A DNA stretch of 64,000 bases from Raffaelea ambrosiae (Eukaryota; Ascomycota; Sordariomycetes; Ophiostomatales; Ophiostomataceae): the NCBI GenBank assembly GCA_002778195.1, contig PCDI01000005.1:2853093-2917092 (forward strand). The letters run 5' to 3'. The position numbers were made by a program, and so were the translations under genes. The notes beneath the pieces were generated by a model. The model had not been told where the DNA came from, did no database searches, and saw only the letters and a program-made list of their open reading frames with translations. Positions 33,901-44,646 of this stretch are shown here, piece by piece (the first letter of the stretch is position 1; each line of letters opens with the position of its first letter).

Positions 33901-35623
33901 CGAGCCACGTTTCCAAAAGCCGCCGCCGAGGTCTGGGGAGGGGAAGCTGTTGTTTCCAATCCGCCATGTCCGACTAAAGCTGGACGGCAATGCGAACGGC
34001 TAGATGCCCGAGTAGTATCGTTTTCCAGAATCGCCCCCAAGGTGCGGGGTGGCGGGATAGAATCTCTGACGAGTGTTGTCTAGAGTGTATGGCTCTCTGC
34101 TACGTGCCGTGGCTGTCCCGCCAGCTCGGTTACAGAAATGTTCTGGAAGCCAACGAGCGGCATTGTTCAGCTTCCCCGCTGTCTTGTCGGCCCAGTGAAC
34201 TCTTGATCGCCGCCGGGGAAGGCCGGTGCCTCGGAGCTGTTGGATCGACGCGATCTGCGTCGTCCAAGCTGTTCCCAGCAATGCGGCAAGCAGACTCGAA
34301 GAGTACTGTACCGTGGATTATAATCTATGCGGTGGACAGAGGGGGGGATCTGTCCTGGGATGAGCAATGATTTTCAGCCGCATGGCTGCGAAACCTGCTG
34401 TCACGGAAAGGTGTGCCGGCTTTGTGGGGTAAGTGGTTGGTCCCTTCGAGCCGCTTTTCCCAATTAGCCGAGACGGACTACAGGTGCCAGTATGGTCTTT
34501 GTTGACATCTTCCGTGTCCATAAACGACTTGTCAAGGTTGCCTGGTGAAGTCAAAGTATCACCCCTGAAGCTCAAACCCGTGCTTCTGTGATGTTCCTTG
34601 CCTTTGGTGCCAGCGTATTTGCAAGGCAGAATCACCATCATTGAGGTGTGATGGTTCGGCCGGTCTCGACATATATCGGCGGCTTCCGTTGCGTGGAAGA
34701 GAGAACTATCTTCCCGCGGCCATGTCGTGCGGAAGGCCTACAGCGACTTGGGCGGACTACAACTGGCGGAAACTCTGCCTGGACTGGCATGCTCCGAACA
34801 GCCTGGCCCATACACAAGTATCAAGGTAGTTTCTGAGGTTCGGATGGTCCTAGAACGGCATTCAGCGGCTATAGCAACCTGATCAAGGAGGTCGGCTAGG
34901 CGACATCGAATGGCGGATTTACGGGACACAAAAGAGAGGACCAGCTGCAATTATACCCGGCCACCGTTGTTCTTTTCCAGCTCTCGCTTTGGTATGAATG
35001 TCCATACACATGCCGACGGGAAATGTTTGTTCGCGAAAGATGATAACAAAGTGTGCGTTGGCTAGTCGAATGGCCATACGACAAGCTGGTACAGGACAGA
35101 AGAAGGCAAGCGATGCAAATGCACGTCTATAATGAGCACCTCGATTGTAGGGTGTGTACATAGTTCAAGCGATGCAAGCGGCCAAGGGCATCTCTTCCGT
35201 CTTCCGAAACCCGATCGGGAGCCTACAATGCTGCCAGCGATGCCTACTCTTTGTCGTTGTGGTCAGTGTTGGCAGATGACTATAAGGACCAGTGAACCCC
35301 CAAAAGCGAGACACGGCGCCCAAGAAGCTGCGAGGGAACTAATTTTCCACTTGTTCTGTTGCTTTAGCTCTGCCTGCCGAGGTTCGCGGCCTGGTTTTGT
35401 CTGAAACAGTCACAACTGGAAGAAAGGTGATCGATTATTGCCCCACGGATTATGCTTAACCAATAAGTCTCAGACACTCTCTGTTCCCAACCACAGAATG
35501 TCTGTGTCGAAACATGGCTACACGATCGAGCTGACACGTAAATCGACTGCTTTGCTTTGCGCTGCCACTCGGGTGGATGTCTCTCGCTCCTTCACCGCTC
35601 CGATGCTCGTTGCCCGCCCCCCC

Positions 35624-35693
35624 TTTGTCAATCCATTTGTCAATCGGGGGCCTTTTCGGGGGCCTTTTCGGAGGCCTTTTCGGAGGCCATTCC
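35624..35693 (+). repeat. 12-bp tandem repeats
   Basis: Two copies of a TTTGTCAATCNN unit (35624-35647) run into four copies of GGGGGCCTTTTC or GGAGGCCTTTTC, the last diverged to GGAGGCCATTCC (35646-35693). Confidence 0.85.
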
Positions 35694-36316
35694 GGAGAAC
35701 GTTTGGCGAGCACAGCGAATGCCGCGTACTTTGTAGATCCAAGTTGCAACTGAGCTTGGTTCTCGACCAAATAGGAAGGAACCAGGAGCACTCGTTGCTC
35801 CGAGTTGATAGGAATTGTGCCATTGCGGTCAACAGGGGACTCTGTTGCAGGCAACCCACTTTTTGACAGAGCTGCCAAGAGCATTTGGCCAGAGCAGCTC
35901 CCTCATTTGGCTACACAATTTGCTGATGGATTCTCTTGGCAGGCTGGGCATTACGCCTTGCAAATGAAACAGAGCAATAATAGTGGACCATTCTGTTCTT
36001 ATCCCCCCCCCCCTCTTTTCCTCTCTCCTATCTTTCCGTCTTTCTATCATCCGGTGTATTTCATATATCGCAAAGTATCTTGTCCTGCTTCTCGGTAGTT
36101 GTTTGTATACGATTCGTATCGTACTATAACCTCGCACTGGTCGAATGTACAGACCAGGGGCTAACAAGGCTTAGCAATAGTTTCACGGCTCCAGCCTCGG
36201 TGGCTTTCTTCAGTCCCTCCCCCCTTCCCCTTTGTCTACTTATTGCGCAGATCTTTCGCCCCCACCCTCGTTTCTTGGGGCATCTGGGGCTGATTATTAG
36301 CGAACTCGCCTGGTTT

Positions 36317-36472
36317 GCCTGGTCTGTTCGTCTGGTCTGTCCGTCTGGTCTGTCCGTTTGGTCTGTCCGCGTGGTCTGTTCGTCTGGCCTGTCCGCGTAG
36401 TCCCTTCGTCTGGTCGGTCCGTCTGGTCTGTTCGTCTGGTCTGTCCGCGTGGTCCCTTCGTCTGGTCGTTCT
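36317..36472 (+). repeat. 13-bp minisatellite, 12 units
   Basis: Twelve successive 13-bp units with consensus GTCTGGTCTGTCC. Units differ at one to six positions (for example GCGTGGTCTGTTC and GCGTAGTCCCTTC). Variant units recur in a patterned order, suggesting block duplications. Because 13 is not a multiple of 3, the array reads open in several frames on both strands, which explains the local overlapping ORFs. Confidence 0.93.
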
Positions 36473-37335
36473 CTCAGGTTGCTGCTCTGCCCACCCCCCC
36501 CCAATCCGTCAGCCAATCTCACGAACCGCGCCCAATGTCCAATCCAGCCCGTCGGCTGCCAAGCTGCTCCCTCGCGCTATCCAGTCGAAGGATCGGCATG
36601 CAACAACGGCAAAAGGTGCAGAGCCCTGGTTGGGCTGTGTTGCCAGAATCGGAAGGTCGTTTTCTACTACACAGCAGAGCACGTCTTCTCCGTTCATCGC
36701 AGGCCCGTCGCTCCTCGCCATTCGTTGCGTTATGGAAATGCAGAATCCTGATCGACAGGCAGCGAATTCTGCGGGTGGAGATAAGAGCTTCTCGAACTCC
36801 CAGAGGCGGCGGCAATCCGGCCCCTATTAGTGGTGTGCAGCGCCAGCGTTCCTTTTTTGCAACAGCGTCCTCTGCTCAATCATGTGTCTCGGGCGGACCG
36901 CCCAAGACGATCGTCCTCTCGTCCCCTGCCAGTCTCATCGGAAGGTTTCTTTATTGGGAAAGTGATTGTATGTGCAAAAGTTGGGACGACAGCTTGCATA
37001 CCCGTGCCTGCCACTCTTGGTATTGTGAGCTTGCTCATGGGTGCACCGAACAGGCTGACTTGCACAAACTGTGTTTGACGATCAGCTCTTGGCAGAGACA
37101 CAATTCAAGAGACAGCCCCCCCAGCCTGGCAACGACCTTCTTAGGATGGCTAGTGACGTATGTCTGTATGTATGTTGTGATGGCGCGATCTGTGTTTCCT
37201 CTATCTGTTTCCCGTATCTGTTTCTCCATGTTTGTTTGATATGAGCTCGGCCATGGACAGCGTGATATGCCCCAACTCCGAGACCACCCCGATGACGACG
37301 ACAAGACAAGGATTGTTTCTTGTGAGAAAAAAAGG

Positions 37336-37343
37336 TATAAGTA
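37336..37343 (+). promoter_or_regulatory. Putative TATA box of the subtilase gene
   Basis: TATAAGTA lies 128 bp upstream of the subtilase ATG. It is followed by a C/T-rich leader (about 37360-37440), an arrangement common in strongly expressed fungal secretory genes. Confidence 0.5.
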
Positions 37344-37470
37344 GGAGGCCATTGTCCTCTCTCTCTTCCATCCCGGGAAATCTCTTCACTCTCATTCTCT
37401 CATTCATCTTCTCATATACATCACCGCCAACACTCTTTCTATATCACGCTCCATCAGCCATTCATTCAAA

Positions 37471-38780
37471 ATGCACGGCTTCACTCTTCTGACCATGGTC
37501 ACGGCCGCCCTGGCCGCTCCGGCTGCTGTCCAGCGTGCCCCGGTGATCAAGCCCCGAGGCGCCAACACCATTGCTGGCAAGTACATTGTCAAGCTCAAGG
37601 ATGTGAGCACTTCGTCCATCGCCGATGTCGTCAGCACCGTGCCCGCCGATGCCGACCGCGTCTTCAAGGCCTTCAAGGGCTTCTCCATCGCTCTGGACGA
37701 TGCTTCTCTGGAGACGCTCCAGAACAACCCCAACGTACGTCTCTCTCTTTCTCTCTCTGCCTCCCATACATGTTTGATGTTTTTGTTGGCTCTGCTGCTT
37801 ACACAAACTAGGTCGAGTACATCGAGCAAGATGCCGTGGTCACCATTAAGAGCTACGTGACCCAGGACGACGCCACCTGGGGCATTTCCCGCCTCTCGTC
37901 CAAGTCGAGCGGTGCCTCGTCGTACACGTACGACTCGAGCGCCGGCTCCGGCACATGTGCCTATGTCATTGACACGGGTATCTATGTCGACCACCCTGTA
38001 TGTGTGCCCTCCACTGCATTGAGCCCAAACTGTATTCTCTCATGCATTCTCACTCACACCGCACACTAGGAATTCGAGGGCCGCGCCACGTGGCTGAAGA
38101 ACTTTGCCGGCGACGGCGATGACACGGATGGCAACGGCCACGGCACCCACGTTGCCGGCACCATTGGCTCCAAGAGCTATGGCGTTGCCAAGAAGACCCA
38201 GCTCTATGCTGTCAAGGTCCTCGACGCCAACGGCTCGGGCTCCAACTCGGGCGTCATTGCCGGCATGGACTTTGTTGCCTCCGACTCTGCCTCCCGCAAC
38301 TGCACCAAGGGCTCCGTCGCCAACATGTCCCTCGGCGGCAGCAAGAGCACGGCCGTCAACAGCGCCGCCGCTGCTGTCATCGACGCCGGCGTGTTCCTGG
38401 CTGTCGCTGCCGGCAACGAGGCCACCGATGCCAGCTCCTCGTCGCCCGCCTCCGAGTCCACCGTGTGCACCGTCGGCGCCAGCACGTCGGATGACTCCGT
38501 GGCCGAGTACTCCAACTACGGCAGCGTCGTCGACATCTTCGCCCCCGGCAGCAACATCCTGAGCACCTGGAACGACGGCAACACCAACACCATCTCGGGC
38601 ACCTCGATGGCCACCCCGCACATTGCCGGTCTGGGCGCCTACCTGCTGGGTCTGGAGGGCAGCAAAGCCCCGCAGGAGCTCTGCAGCTACATTGCCGAGA
38701 CTGCCAACGAGGATGTGCTGAGCAGCGTGCCGAGCGGCACCGTCAACCTTCTGGCCTTCAACGGCAACCCCTCTGCCTAA
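37471..38780 (+). CDS. Secreted subtilisin-like serine protease (proteinase K / cuticle-degrading type)
   Basis: Three exons, 37471-37734, 37812-37997 and 38070-38780, about 386 residues. Both introns (77 and 72 nt, GTACGT..CTAG and GTATGT..CTAG) lie between codons. A signal peptide (MHGFTLLTMVTAALAAPA) is followed by an I9 propeptide (KYIVKLKDVS through VEYIEQDAVV) and the mature S8A domain starting near TQDDATWGISRLS. The catalytic triad is Asp about 142 (VIDTGIYVDHP), His about 174 (NGHGTHVAG) and Ser about 329 (SGTSMATPHIAG). The oxyanion asparagine is in AAGNEATDA. The His-Ser spacing of 155 equals that of proteinase K. It digests external protein for nutrition or host penetration. Confidence 0.97.
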
Positions 38781-39756
38781 AGGACAAAGAGATGGTTGTC
38801 ATATGATGCTTTCGATGTTCAGATGTTGGGGCGAGCGACTGCAGCTCTGATGAACAAAACATGACAGGAGGCGATGATATTGCGTATATTTGATGATGAA
38901 GATCCAGTACATAAAGACAAGATGGCGGGGGAGAAGTACATAAACAAGAGAGGTCGCATACACCAAGATAGGGGACAAATACCTGGTTATACCAGAGATT
39001 TGCGCTAGCGGACACTGAGAATGCAGTGCACCAGTACCTCACATTCCCAGGGCAACCATAACTGTTTTTGTGACTGCAGTGCAAAATCCAAGGTGGCACA
39101 GCGGCGGTGCCCCAGGCAAAGGCAAGTGGGTGCTCCTCGGAGCCATTGGCATGTTCTTGGCAGTGTGCATGTGGGGGTTTTGTTCCTCATACATAGGCAT
39201 TCTGTTTCTTTACTTATTTGCTTGCTTTACATCCTAGAGCCATGTAGTAGAGTGGTTTGCATACTAACTAGTATCCCGGACTATACCAAAGTTGTTCGAG
39301 GAAATGGACTCCCATTTCCTCCTGTGTTTTTCATGCGCCTCTCTCACGTATGCGCGCACACAGAAACATCAAGGACTGTGTAGATTAAGTTGGTCAGCAG
39401 GGTAGTGTATGCTTAAGCGAGACTACCACATGTGCTTGCCCTTAAGGATCAGCATCGCTTTAGTTCCTCACTTTTTGTTTACGACATATCGACTCTAATA
39501 CCAGACTTTAGGAGGGACAGTTCGTGTATTATATAAAGCAACCTTGCGACAACCATTCATTGAACATTGGACATAGCAGAAAATTTCGAAATAATGAACG
39601 TAGTCGGATAAATCATCAACAAGAGTGGTCAGGGCATGGGAAGTGGCAGTATAGAAGTCAATATAACAGAGGGGATAGGCCAACAAACAAAGAACATGTC
39701 CGTGTGCTTCATTGCAAGGGACCAGCCATGAAGGCTTATACTATCTGTCTCCCATT
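38781..39756. other. Convergent intergenic region
   Basis: Between the stop codons of the subtilase (+) and the zinc-finger gene (-). Moderately AT-rich on the right. No gene was seen. Confidence 0.6.
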
Positions 39757-40594
39757 TCAACGAGGTCGCCTTTTGCATGTCTGACGATGGCGTTTTTGAA
39801 AATTGTCTTTACGCATCCACTTGTTGCAGTAGGGGCAACAAGCCTGTTGATTACGTTTCACGTTATTCTGCCTTGCCCATTCAGGATGGCGAGACCAGTA
39901 GTGCTTGTCCCGGTACCTCTCTTCGGCAAAGCGCTTGCCACACTGTGATCCAGCTTCACATGGGAGCTTTGGGTTATGGTTTTTTTGGTGTTTTCTGGCA
40001 TTTGTTAACTGTTATCGATCTCTTTTTTTGCTTCTTCATAGCGGCCAAAATAACATACGTGAGTTTGTGTTTTTGATCGAAAGTCTTGCTGCAACCAGGA
40101 TGGTCGCAGAAGTACAGGCGGTTCTTTTTTGGGGGTGCTTGAGTTGGAAGAGAAGAGGGTGGTGGGCCAGGCACCGTCTCCTGACCTTGTGCCGCATTGG
40201 GAAAACGATTCGTTTCCTAATCGGTACGCCGCTCGCTTTCCTCAATGGGATAAGCCGAGGTCGTGTTTCCAAGGGCGCTGTTACGGGAGTATTCCGACAG
40301 TTCATGGGAGTCAGATAGCAGATCTGCCGCCCCATTGTCTTCAAAAATGGCCAGATCAGAAGGTGGAGAGTCGTCTGCATTGGCAGGGCTCCATCTGCCT
40401 GGATTGTCCGTGACGCCGGGCTGGCCCAGGAGCACGTATGGCTCGGAAGGACTTGAAGCAGTACTGGTTTTAAGCCAGTCCGCTAGGAACTCGTCCCTTT
40501 CCGTAGTACCTGTGTCAGTTCTGGGACGGGTGCAGAGGAGTGGAGGAGACACATACCACCCGTCGTCCGAGGCATTGCAATACTCGGATTCCAT
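39757..40594 (-). CDS. Three-finger C2H2-type zinc-finger protein
   Basis: Proposed exons on the minus strand are 40594-40228, 40137-40059 and 39994-39757, about 227 residues. The last intron (64 nt, GTATGT..CCAG) joins the two halves of a perfect C2H2 finger: CDHPGCSKTFDQKHKLT, then KHQKNH. Finger 2 is CEAGSQCGKRF ending HYWSRH. Finger 3 is CPYCNKWMRKD ending HRQTC, a C2HC variant. The chain then ends KRRPR. The first intron is less certain: GTACCG..TCAAG (90 nt) keeps frame and removes an in-frame TAG at 40217-40219, with a CT-rich tract before the acceptor. The N-terminal part is acidic and Ser/Pro-rich, as in transcriptional activators. It is probably a nuclear DNA-binding regulator. If the first intron is wrong, the gene is interrupted. 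Confidence 0.65.
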
Positions 40595-42523
40595 AATCCA
40601 GTCGCACTGCCCAGGTAACAGGTCCGATGTTCTCGGCAGAGATCGTAATGCCGGAAATGGTATCACCGCAGGGCGAAGGAAATGATCTTTGCAGCTTCTC
40701 GACTGGGAAAATGGTTCAGCCACCTTGCTGGGGAGCAACAACAGACCCGTATCTGCTTACCACTCACCGGGACTGAAAGAGGCCTACTGGTGATATATAC
40801 TTATACTGTTCCGAAGCCGGCCCAACTTTTCAAGCTTGGTGGTATTTGATGCCCGCAGCAGTGGCATGCTGAAAGGCAAGCTGTCAAGGTCAGACCAAAA
40901 AGGTGTCTGGAAAAGACGACAAAGGTAGACCGACAGTCGACGTGGCATACTGAGGCCTCTTGCATTTGTGTATGATGCAATGGATCCTTCGGACGCCTTT
41001 GATTCCAAGGCATACCATGCGGTAATATTAGCGCATGTTGGCAGACTAAAGTGCCAGCTATGTCGAGCCTATCACATTGCAGTTTGATTACGGGTTGCTC
41101 TGCTTCCGGGCGCAGCATGCAGTGAGGCCGCTGGAAGAGACGAAAAGGGGAAAGGGCCAAGTAAAGGGCCAATAATGTTCAAGGAAGAAAAAGTTGTTGG
41201 CAAATGGGTGCGCGGGGACCGAAGGGACATGCCGAATTGTTGGCTCGGGGGCTGGGCCAATCAGTGCCAAGACGGGGGAACTGGCCATATACGATGTACG
41301 CCTCCGACGTACGCTGTCTCGGAATAGTTGAATGCCCAATGGTGAATCGTATTTTTTTCCTGATCAAAGAAAGACAGGACTTGGGAAAAGAAAATGAGGG
41401 AAAATTGCTTCGGGGGGGCAGGCAACCGTTTCCCAACATGTCTGCAATTGTTAGTGATTTGTCACGGATAGTCGTCCTTGTTTTACAGAGTCACAAAAAA
41501 GCCGCCATGGGCACTCATCTTTGCGACATGCCGTTGCAAACAACTTGTCTCGCGGGTCGGGGAGGCAAGCATTACAGTCCACAATTTACGGGATTGGTAA
41601 CATCCAAGAAGTCCAAGTAAAGAGCATCTTCTCTACTGCATCTGCAAGACCACCGCATAGTTCTCTTCCTTGATCATGATGCCAAGAAAGGAAGGCCGAA
41701 GTCCGACGATTCCCAGAAGGGAAGCGGTTCGTTGGCAGGCCATCCACATGGGGCCTGGGAATTTCCAATTACTACCAGGGGCGGAAGCGACGACCTTCGG
41801 CCTGGGACCAGGCTCGGCTGGTGAAATCAGACAAGGTCAGCCAGACTTTCACACTGACTGCAAAGCCGCCGAAAATACCAACTCGTGTCGACTTCTGCCG
41901 TACCAAGCCTTCGAAGATAGATCAGAAGTCCCGACATTCAGTAGTTTGTCACCCAACAGCGGCAGGATCAGCATCCCAGGCGGCAGAAGGGGCTGGTCGC
42001 AAAGTCTGTACAGCGAGGGGGTTCTTGTGCATAGATGGCCACAAAATAGGGGAAGGGGGTAGATGGCAAATAGTCTCATTCTTGGGAGGAAGGCACGATC
42101 GTCGGCGAGGCAGTCTCATCCGCGCAGTCGTACTTCCCTTCAACATGAAGCTGGCACTTGCCTATTTCCTAGGCCTGGTTTTCTTCACTTAGGAAGGCAT
42201 CACCCTGCTACACTGTTGCCGGCGTTGTTGTTGTTTCCGTGGATTGTTTATTTACTTCTTCTCTCCCCTTATTTCCCCCTTGTTCCCCCTTTCTTCTCTC
42301 TTTCACTTCTTCATCTTTTTCTTTCCGTGATTTTATCCCAGCAACCTATGATCCACCAGGTCTGAAGCTCTTTTTGCCCACCAACACCATCCTCCTCCTG
42401 ACTGGCTTTATCACCATTTACCAGCTTTCCTGTTCTGCCAATCTTCGTCCTTTTGGCTCCTCTAATACCACAGCAAGGAGCACGCCGTCCCCTAGTCCCT
42501 TTCGAACCCGGACATACTTCACA
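40595..42523. other. Divergent intergenic region
   Basis: Promoter space for the zinc-finger gene (left) and the DUF7907-like gene (right). Minus-strand GTGAGT and GTAAGC near 40760, with CCCAG near 40736, could form a 5' untranslated intron of the zinc-finger gene. A strong C/T-rich leader lies at about 42225-42335 before the secreted-protein gene. No further gene was supported. Confidence 0.5.
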
Positions 42524-43291
42524 ATGTTTCGCACCATCCCCTGTCTCGTTGCCCTCGGGGCTACGCTCGCCTCCGCATCACCTGTCTCAGTCCGAGAGAC
42601 CCAGAAGCAACCAGGCACGTCAACATCAAACGGCATTATTCTCGTTGCCAATGTCACCGACCCCAACCATGACCTGTCGCCGTCAGTGCAGGACATGGTC
42701 TTGCAGGGCTTCCAGAACGGTCTCGGGGAAGGCTCTGCCATCCTGGACATTCCTGGCGACAACAGGGCCCGCCTATTTTACGTCAACAAGACTGACATGG
42801 GCCTCGTTTCGGTCGATGGCCCAAACAACAGCCCGTATGGCCTGAATGTCGACTCCCCTCCCGAGGCAACTCGGCCGTGGCTCCCATACGACGAACAGCC
42901 CGTCTCGCTCGACGAGGGCACTGAATCGGACGTCTTCATGCCCCTAGACATCATGGAGTTTGAGGATCCTGAAAAGGTGGAGGGCAGCATGTACGTGGTC
43001 AACGGTGTGGGAGCCGGGACTTTTATTGCCTGCAACCGCACCATCCCGTACCTCAACCAGTACCGCGTCATTGTGCAGTATGCCTACTCTCAGTTCAAGG
43101 CCATTCCCGGCAGCGACAACGACACAGCTAGCGAGGATGTGGCCAGCGTGCCGTCTGACTGTGCAGCCATCGATCTCGTGCCGCAGTGCGCAACCCTGCC
43201 CGGCGCTCCTGTGAACGGCCAGCCAATCCAGCAAGTTGCCCGCCCCGTACCCTGCTACAAAGATGTGACCGCGATGCGCCGCCGCAAGTGA
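42524..43291 (+). CDS. Secreted protein, DUF7907-like
   Basis: Single exon, 255 residues from ATG 42524 (TTCACAATGTTTCGC), the first ATG that gives a signal peptide (MFRTIPCLVALGATLASAS). The mature part begins with a short linker and then GIILVANVTDPNHDLSPSVQ. Later blocks are SAILDIPGDNRARLFYVN, MYVVNGVGAGTFIACNR and a C-terminal set of cysteines (SDCAAIDLVPQCATLPGAP, VPCYKDV). The phrase LVANVTDP plus the ILVPQCA-like tail is the pattern I associate with the fungal DUF7907 family, of unknown function. N-glycosylation sequons are present (NVTD, NRTI, NDTA). The frame is open upstream to 42239 through a C/T-rich leader, so the true N-terminus rests on the signal peptide. Confidence 0.75.
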   Translation: MFRTIPCLVALGATLASASPVSVRETQKQPGTSTSNGIILVANVTDPNHDLSPSVQDMVLQGFQNGLGEGSAILDIPGDNRARLFYVNKTDMGLVSVDGPNNSPYGLNVDSPPEATRPWLPYDEQPVSLDEGTESDVFMPLDIMEFEDPEKVEGSMYVVNGVGAGTFIACNRTIPYLNQYRVIVQYAYSQFKAIPGSDNDTASEDVASVPSDCAAIDLVPQCATLPGAPVNGQPIQQVARPVPCYKDVTAMRRRK

Positions 43292-44646
43292 ACACAGACC
43301 TCTAGCTAGCTATTTTGGGCATATCGGAGAAGATCGTGCAGGACGGTGGATCTGTGGAACTGACAGCTTGGGTTGGTGGGCATTATTGGTCGGTAATGGT
43401 GGAGTTGGACTTGCTGGGATCTTGCCTCGAGGTAGAAATGCCAGATCCTTCGCTTCAGCGGTTAGTATGTATGTTTAGCCCTACGCACTCTCATGCCAGG
43501 GGCAGTATTGCTTAGCTGCATCTCATTCTCAGCTCTAATAATTCATCACTGCTCGACGATATTGTTTAGCAATCTCTGCGCGCAAGTCGACGTGACACCA
43601 ATTTGCCTGAATGCCCGGTCTGCAAGAGGCTCTGTCGTTAGATGCTTTGACGCCTGCCTCGCCGACTGTGTGCCAGCTCGGGGCGTACGTGCTGAGTCGA
43701 GGCTCGCGATGCAAGACAAATGGCGTTGAGTCACGGAGAGATCCTGGAGAGGCGTGGTGCTAGGTCGCTCTTGCCACAGCTGCAACGGCAGCCGAACTAG
43801 GACTAGCGCGCCTTCCTTTTGCTGTGTTGACTCTGCAAATGAGGAAAAAAAAAAACCCCCCGTAACTGGCGCAATGGTGAGGTGTTTTAGCGCACTGCCT
43901 TAGTGCTCGACCACTGCAGCACGCACACCCACGCGTAAGATCGCAAACCCAACCCACCAACCACAGCGCCTAGTCGTCATTCCCCAGCCTTCTTTCCATT
44001 CTGGCGGTTTCTGTCGTATCGCCTGCTGGATTACTCACCCGCTGTCGTCTGGCTGTGCCGCCCACATCTGCATACTGCATACTGGTCGTGATCTCCACCC
44101 GCTCCCCTCCTCATTACGCCGCCGCCGCCCGCGAGCTTTCCATTCTCGCCCCCGTCACGACATCCTAACGTCACCCTGTCTCTTCTGCGTGTCTCGCCTT
44201 GTGCCTGGGCTCCTGCTTGCGGTGTGGGCGCTTTTTCATCCCTAGAGTCCTTTTTTTTTCGCCCTAAAATCAAGGCTGACTCTTCTCTACCTCCTTTTCC
44301 TCGGTTGCCTTCTTTGCTTATCTTTGGCCAGGTCTGCCCTTTTGCAACGCTCCTTCGGTTCGGTCCTCTCATTCCTGTTCTCTCTATCTCTTGCTCCCCT
44401 TCTCGCCCCTTCACTGCAACCTCATGGACACGGCTCCCGACCCTGTGACCGAGCCCACGTTCAACTACGCCACCTATTTGCCTCAGGAAACCTAGAGCCC
44501 ACTTTACATGATACGCCTCCTGTATGGAAATCCTGGTCGACTCCCAGCACAACCTGCCTCTCCCCCTAAATACAATACACAGCCGTCTACGCCAGACTTG
44601 GACCTGGCAGCTTGTCTGACGTCGTTCTGAAAGCAATATAGCCGTG
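43292..44646. other. Intergenic region and leader of the Tcp11-domain gene
   Basis: Contains an A-box-like, hairpin-bearing stretch (about 43868-43950), a C/T-rich probable leader (about 44160-44410) and a 23-codon upstream ORF (44424-44495). No further gene was seen. Confidence 0.55.
44424..44495 (+). promoter_or_regulatory. Upstream open reading frame, 23 codons
   Basis: ATG at 44424 (AACCTCATGGAC) opens a 23-codon frame (MDTAPDPVTEPTFNYATYLP, then QET) ending TAG, 151 nt before the Tcp11-gene ATG. It is preceded by a C/T-rich probable leader. It could control translation of the main frame, or be a first coding exon if an unrecognised intron follows. Confidence 0.4.

Larger units (their letters stand above)
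30956..37470. other. 6.5-kb gene-poor region
   Basis: No gene could be supported. Open frames are short and overlap on both strands. Landmarks are T/A runs near 32150-32185 and 33230-33265, a 12-bp array (35646-35693), a 13-bp minisatellite (36317-36472) and, at the right end, the promoter of the subtilase with TATAAGTA at 37336. No transposon domain was recognised. Confidence 0.55.

Noticed and set aside
36317..36472. CRISPR-like array
   Set aside because: The units are directly adjacent 13-mers with no spacers, and the genome is eukaryotic.
36124..37239. Overlapping Arg/Asp/Thr-rich and Val/Cys/Ser-rich frames on both strands
   Set aside because: They arise from the 13-bp minisatellite, which is open in several frames.
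31000..37300. Transposon relic mutated by repeat-induced point mutation
   Set aside because: The base composition is not strongly AT-shifted, and no long repeats, terminal inverted repeats or transposase remnants were seen.
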